A stretch of 8,695 nucleotides of DNA from Oscillospiraceae bacterium (lineage in GTDB: Bacteria; Bacillota; Clostridia; Oscillospirales; Ruminococcaceae), in NCBI GenBank assembly GCA_900768995.1, contig CAAGEZ010000071.1, forward strand, positions 1 through 8,695, in the 5' to 3' direction. This document shows positions 6,675 through 8,695 of this stretch, one piece after another; positions within the stretch are counted from its first letter, which is position 1, and the number at the start of each line of letters is the position of its first letter. The notes below the pieces were generated by a model, which was not told the DNA's origin, did not search any database, and saw nothing but the letters and a program-made list of their open reading frames with translations. The position numbers and the translations under genes were made by a program.

Positions 6675-8333
6675 ATGGGATTTTTCTCAAAAAAAGAAAC
6701 CGTTGAAAAGCGGGATATGACCATAGAAAGCAGCGGACTTGCGGCTGATATTATGTATTCAAAGCTGTACGGCAGTTCTGTTGACTGCGACACTGCTATG
6801 CAGATACCCAGCGTTGCCCGATGTGTCAATATGATAGCTTCGGCGGTGGCTATGCTTCCTGTGAAGATGTACCGCCGAAACGGCTCAAATGTTGAGGAGA
6901 TAACGGACGACCCGAGGATAACGATGCTCAATTCCGTGACGGGTGACACTATTTCGGCTGACGAGATGCGCTTTTCTATGGTGCGGGACTATCTTCTTAC
7001 GGGTTCGGCGTTTGCTTACATCGGCAGGAGCTACGACACACCCGACAAGCTTTACTATGTTTCCGAAAAATATGTGGCTGTGCAGAAAAATCTGACAGAC
7101 ATCATACACAAGCGTTTTCAGTATTCCATACTGGGCAGGATATATTATCCCTATCAGATGCTGAAAGTGCTGAAAAACACTGACGGATTCGGAAAGGGTC
7201 GGGGCATTGTGCAGGAAAACCCGCTTATTATTGACACCGCATATCAGATGATGAAATTTCAGAAAAATCAGCTTGTGAAGGGCGGCAATAAAAAGGGCTT
7301 TCTGAAATCGGAAAAAACTCTTGCAAAGCCTGCGGTGGACGAGGTCAAGGCGGCGTGGTCTAAGCTTTATTCAAATGAGAACACCGAGAATATCGTATTC
7401 CTGAACAATGGCATTGACTTCAAGGAGGTTTCAAATTCTTCCGTTGAAATGCAGATAAATCAGAATATGCAGACGGCAAATTCCGAGATAATGAAGCTCT
7501 TCGGAACGGCGGACGGTATTCTTTCCGATGCCACTGTAAAGAACGCTGTAATGCCTGTTATAGACGCTTTTGAGGCGGCTTATGACAATGACCTGCTCCT
7601 TGAAAATGAGCGTGGGAGCGTTTATTTTGCCTTTGACACAAGGGAGCTGACGAGGGGCGACATTCAGCAGAGGTACAGTGCTTATGCTGTGGCTTTGCAG
7701 AACAATTTTATGCAGCTCGACGAGGTGAGAGAGCGTGAGGACCTTCCGCCTCTCGGTGTCAATTTCATCAAGCTGGGGCTCAATGATGTTCTTCTTGACC
7801 CGAAAACAAATCAGATATACACTCCGAACACGAATGCTATGGTGAATATCGGCACGGGCGAGGGTGCGAATGTTTCTCAGCCTGTTGACAAATCGGGAAA
7901 TGATGATATAATTGATGTAAGAGGCAAATATATTCAGCTTCCCAATGGCAAAATGAACGGAAGTCTGCCGAGTGCAAAAGCAGAGCTTAAAGCCAAAGTT
8001 GAAAGCGGAGAACTTCCGACAAAGCTTGATAAGGATAAGCAGAGCAGACACGTTATTGGAAATCCAGCATATGAAAAGCGAATAGCTAACGGTGAATTTC
8101 CCAGCTACATAACTGTAAACAAAATGAAAGTGCAGGAAATAATTAATTCCAAATCGCTGACAGGCAAGGTTCAGAAACTTAAAGATGGTCAGTATCAGGA
8201 GTTGATAACTGCCGATGAAGATTTCGGCGTTTTTTGTTCTCTTGTAACTCACGAAAAAATCAAAACTAACAGAGGAGTTATCCATTATTCAAAAAATGGA
8301 ACACATCTCGTTCTCACAAGTCCGGAGGAGTAA
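6675..8333 (+). CDS. Portal protein with C-terminal BECR-type nuclease (Ntox50/PBECR-like) domain
   Basis: This 552-residue protein joins two parts. Residues 1 to about 395 are an HK97-type portal (Phage_portal family): MGFFSKKE start, IPSVARCVNMIASAVAMLPV at 44-63, DYLLTGSAFAYIGR, a helical stem region with VKGGNKKGFL, and a C-terminal EVREREDLPPL segment. The dodecameric portal is the DNA channel and head-tail vertex. After a linker (396-445), residues about 450-550 match the polymorphic toxin type 50 / phage BECR nuclease pattern: DKQSRHVIGNPAY at 454-466, SYITV near 477-481, DFGVF at 516-520 and RGVIHYSKNGTHLV at 533-546. Basic and histidine candidates for catalysis are H459, H537, K540 and H544. 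These domains are usually predicted RNases. The ATG at 6675 gives the family-typical start, though its ribosome binding site (AAGGGAG) is rather far at 13 nt. The nuclease end is AT-richer than the portal part, suggesting a graft. Confidence 0.9.
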   Translation: MGFFSKKETVEKRDMTIESSGLAADIMYSKLYGSSVDCDTAMQIPSVARCVNMIASAVAMLPVKMYRRNGSNVEEITDDPRITMLNSVTGDTISADEMRFSMVRDYLLTGSAFAYIGRSYDTPDKLYYVSEKYVAVQKNLTDIIHKRFQYSILGRIYYPYQMLKVLKNTDGFGKGRGIVQENPLIIDTAYQMMKFQKNQLVKGGNKKGFLKSEKTLAKPAVDEVKAAWSKLYSNENTENIVFLNNGIDFKEVSNSSVEMQINQNMQTANSEIMKLFGTADGILSDATVKNAVMPVIDAFEAAYDNDLLLENERGSVYFAFDTRELTRGDIQQRYSAYAVALQNNFMQLDEVREREDLPPLGVNFIKLGLNDVLLDPKTNQIYTPNTNAMVNIGTGEGANVSQPVDKSGNDDIIDVRGKYIQLPNGKMNGSLPSAKAELKAKVESGELPTKLDKDKQSRHVIGNPAYEKRIANGEFPSYITVNKMKVQEIINSKSLTGKVQKLKDGQYQELITADEDFGVFCSLVTHEKIKTNRGVIHYSKNGTHLVLTSPEE

Positions 8334-8336
8334 TTT

Positions 8337-8540
8337 ATGGATAGTGAAGCAATGTTCAACAGCAACGGTCATAAAGTAAGGCTCGTTGAAAAAGGCGGCA
8401 GGGAAAGGACTGCAAACGTTATCCTTTTTCAGTCGGAATGGGACAGCGGCTGCAATGAAGCCTGCATTTGGCTTGATGATAACGTTGAGCCCGGTATTGT
8501 GCAGCAGAGTGACATTTCTTCAATTGAGGTGTTGAATTAA
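8337..8540 (+). CDS. Small acidic protein, candidate immunity protein for the portal-fused nuclease
   Basis: This 67-residue ORF starts 3 bp after the portal-nuclease stop, with GGAGGA 7 nt before its ATG, so the two are almost certainly co-translated. It is acidic (12 Asp/Glu against 5 Lys/Arg) and reads like a small beta-barrel: strands around HKVRLVE, RTANVILFQSEW, EACIWLDD and a C-terminal ISSIEVL. Polymorphic toxins are commonly followed by a small immunity gene, and an acidic protein is what one expects to mask a basic nuclease. The function is inference from position, size and charge; I recognise no named immunity family. It is the last phage gene before the insertion sequence. Confidence 0.6.
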   Translation: MDSEAMFNSNGHKVRLVEKGGRERTANVILFQSEWDSGCNEACIWLDDNVEPGIVQQSDISSIEVLN

Positions 8541-8587
8541 GGGCGTTTTGAATTTGGTCGCTGACATATAAACCGCTTTGATATTGA

Positions 8588-8660
8588 AATGCTCCCCTTT
8601 TGTTAGACAATGTGGTATAATGAAAACATACCAATATTGAAACTAACGAAAGGGGGCATT
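8588..8660 (+). repeat. Imperfect inverted repeat around the transposase promoter
   Basis: The arm at 8588-8606 is complementary to 8643-8660 with one mismatch and one 1-nt indel. The loop (8607-8642) contains the -10 element, and the right arm contains the AAAGGGGG ribosome binding site of the transposase. In a transcript that reads in from outside, the hairpin would mask this site; in a transcript from the internal promoter the left arm is missing. Confidence 0.75.
8613..8621 (+). promoter_or_regulatory. Extended -10 promoter of the insertion sequence
   Basis: TGGTATAAT is a perfect extended -10 element (TGnTATAAT). No good -35 hexamer is found at the normal spacing, which extended -10 promoters tolerate. 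Transcription would start near 8628 and run into the transposase ORF at 8664. Confidence 0.6.
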
Positions 8661-8663
8661 TTT

Positions 8664-8695
8664 ATGCCCAAAGGTCAACCAAATAAAAAGTATAC
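8664..8695 (+). CDS. Transposase OrfA N terminus, IS3-like (partial)
   Basis: An ATG at 8664 begins MPKGQPNKKY and continues past the right edge. AAAGGGGG lies 7 nt upstream. A short basic N terminus is typical of IS3-family OrfA proteins, which bind the IS ends through a helix-turn-helix that would follow outside the window. Only about ten codons are visible, so the family call leans on the adjacent IS-like end, promoter and hairpin. Confidence 0.55.
   Translation, partial: MPKGQPNKKY

Larger units (their letters stand above)
8585..8695 (+). mobile_element. Left end of an insertion sequence, IS3-like (IS150 group), partial
   Basis: A promoter, inverted repeats and the start of a transposase-like ORF appear abruptly 44 bp after the last phage gene. 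The left terminus is probably the TG at 8585, followed by GAAATGCTCCCCTTTTGTTAG-type terminal sequence; the exact boundary cannot be fixed without the right end and target duplication. The sequence and the MPKGQPNKKY start are typical, to my recollection, of IS3-family elements in Clostridia. The rest of the element lies beyond the window. Confidence 0.6.

Noticed and set aside
7431..8285. Antisense open frame of 284 codons under the portal-nuclease gene
   Set aside because: The product is a Phe/Ile/Cys-rich shadow of the well-supported portal and nuclease frame, and nothing suggests expression.
1..8695. CRISPR array, tRNA or rRNA genes, integrase or attachment site
   Set aside because: No regularly spaced repeats, cloverleaf-like sequences or integrase-like ORFs were seen; the only direct repeat pair is the 38-bp one, with copies about 2.5 kb apart.

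Overview
This window is the head and head-to-tail region of a siphovirus-like (HK97-fold) prophage or phage. All supported genes are on the + strand, packed closely with strong GGAGG-type ribosome binding sites. Gene families, Shine-Dalgarno strength and base composition fit a low-to-mid GC Gram-positive anaerobe, most likely a gut or rumen Clostridia/Ruminococcus-type host. The host assignment is inference; no host gene is present.

Layout: the last 12 codons of an upstream gene (1-39) and a GC-rich hairpin (50-83) precede the HK97-type major capsid protein (140-1285). A small capsid-adjacent protein follows (1299-1481), then a gp6-like head-tail connector (1429-1713), a head-tail adaptor (1710-2039), a probable tail terminator (2036-2377), the major tail tube protein (2380-2997) and a probable tail assembly chaperone (2997-3524). 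Where a tape measure gene would be expected there is instead an uncharacterised 'tagged' protein X (3539-4150), the large terminase (4204-5883), a second tagged protein Y (5901-6566), and a portal protein (6675-8333) that carries a C-terminal nuclease domain of the Ntox50/PBECR (BECR-fold) type. A 67-residue acidic ORF (8337-8540) starts 3 bp after the portal and is a good candidate immunity protein. The window ends in the left end of an insertion sequence with the first codons of its transposase (8585-8695).

The most interesting element is the set of three cargo-like C-terminal regions. X and Y share a nearly identical N-terminal block of about 54 residues with an FNPYHDPxNGRF motif, then diverge completely. 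Each is followed by an almost identical 38-bp repeat that can fold as a small terminator-like hairpin, and the two copies sit just before the terminase and the portal. The portal has gained a toxin-like nuclease tail with a coupled downstream ORF. The 3' parts of X, Y and the portal gene are all markedly AT-richer than the structural genes around them. Together this suggests that the packaging module hosts exchangeable effector domains that could be carried in or on the virion.

Gene order is also unusual: terminase and portal lie downstream of the tail tube and chaperone genes, a circular permutation of the usual order (terminase, portal, protease, capsid, connectors, tail). No small terminase, tape measure or HK97 gp10-like gene is visible in the window.
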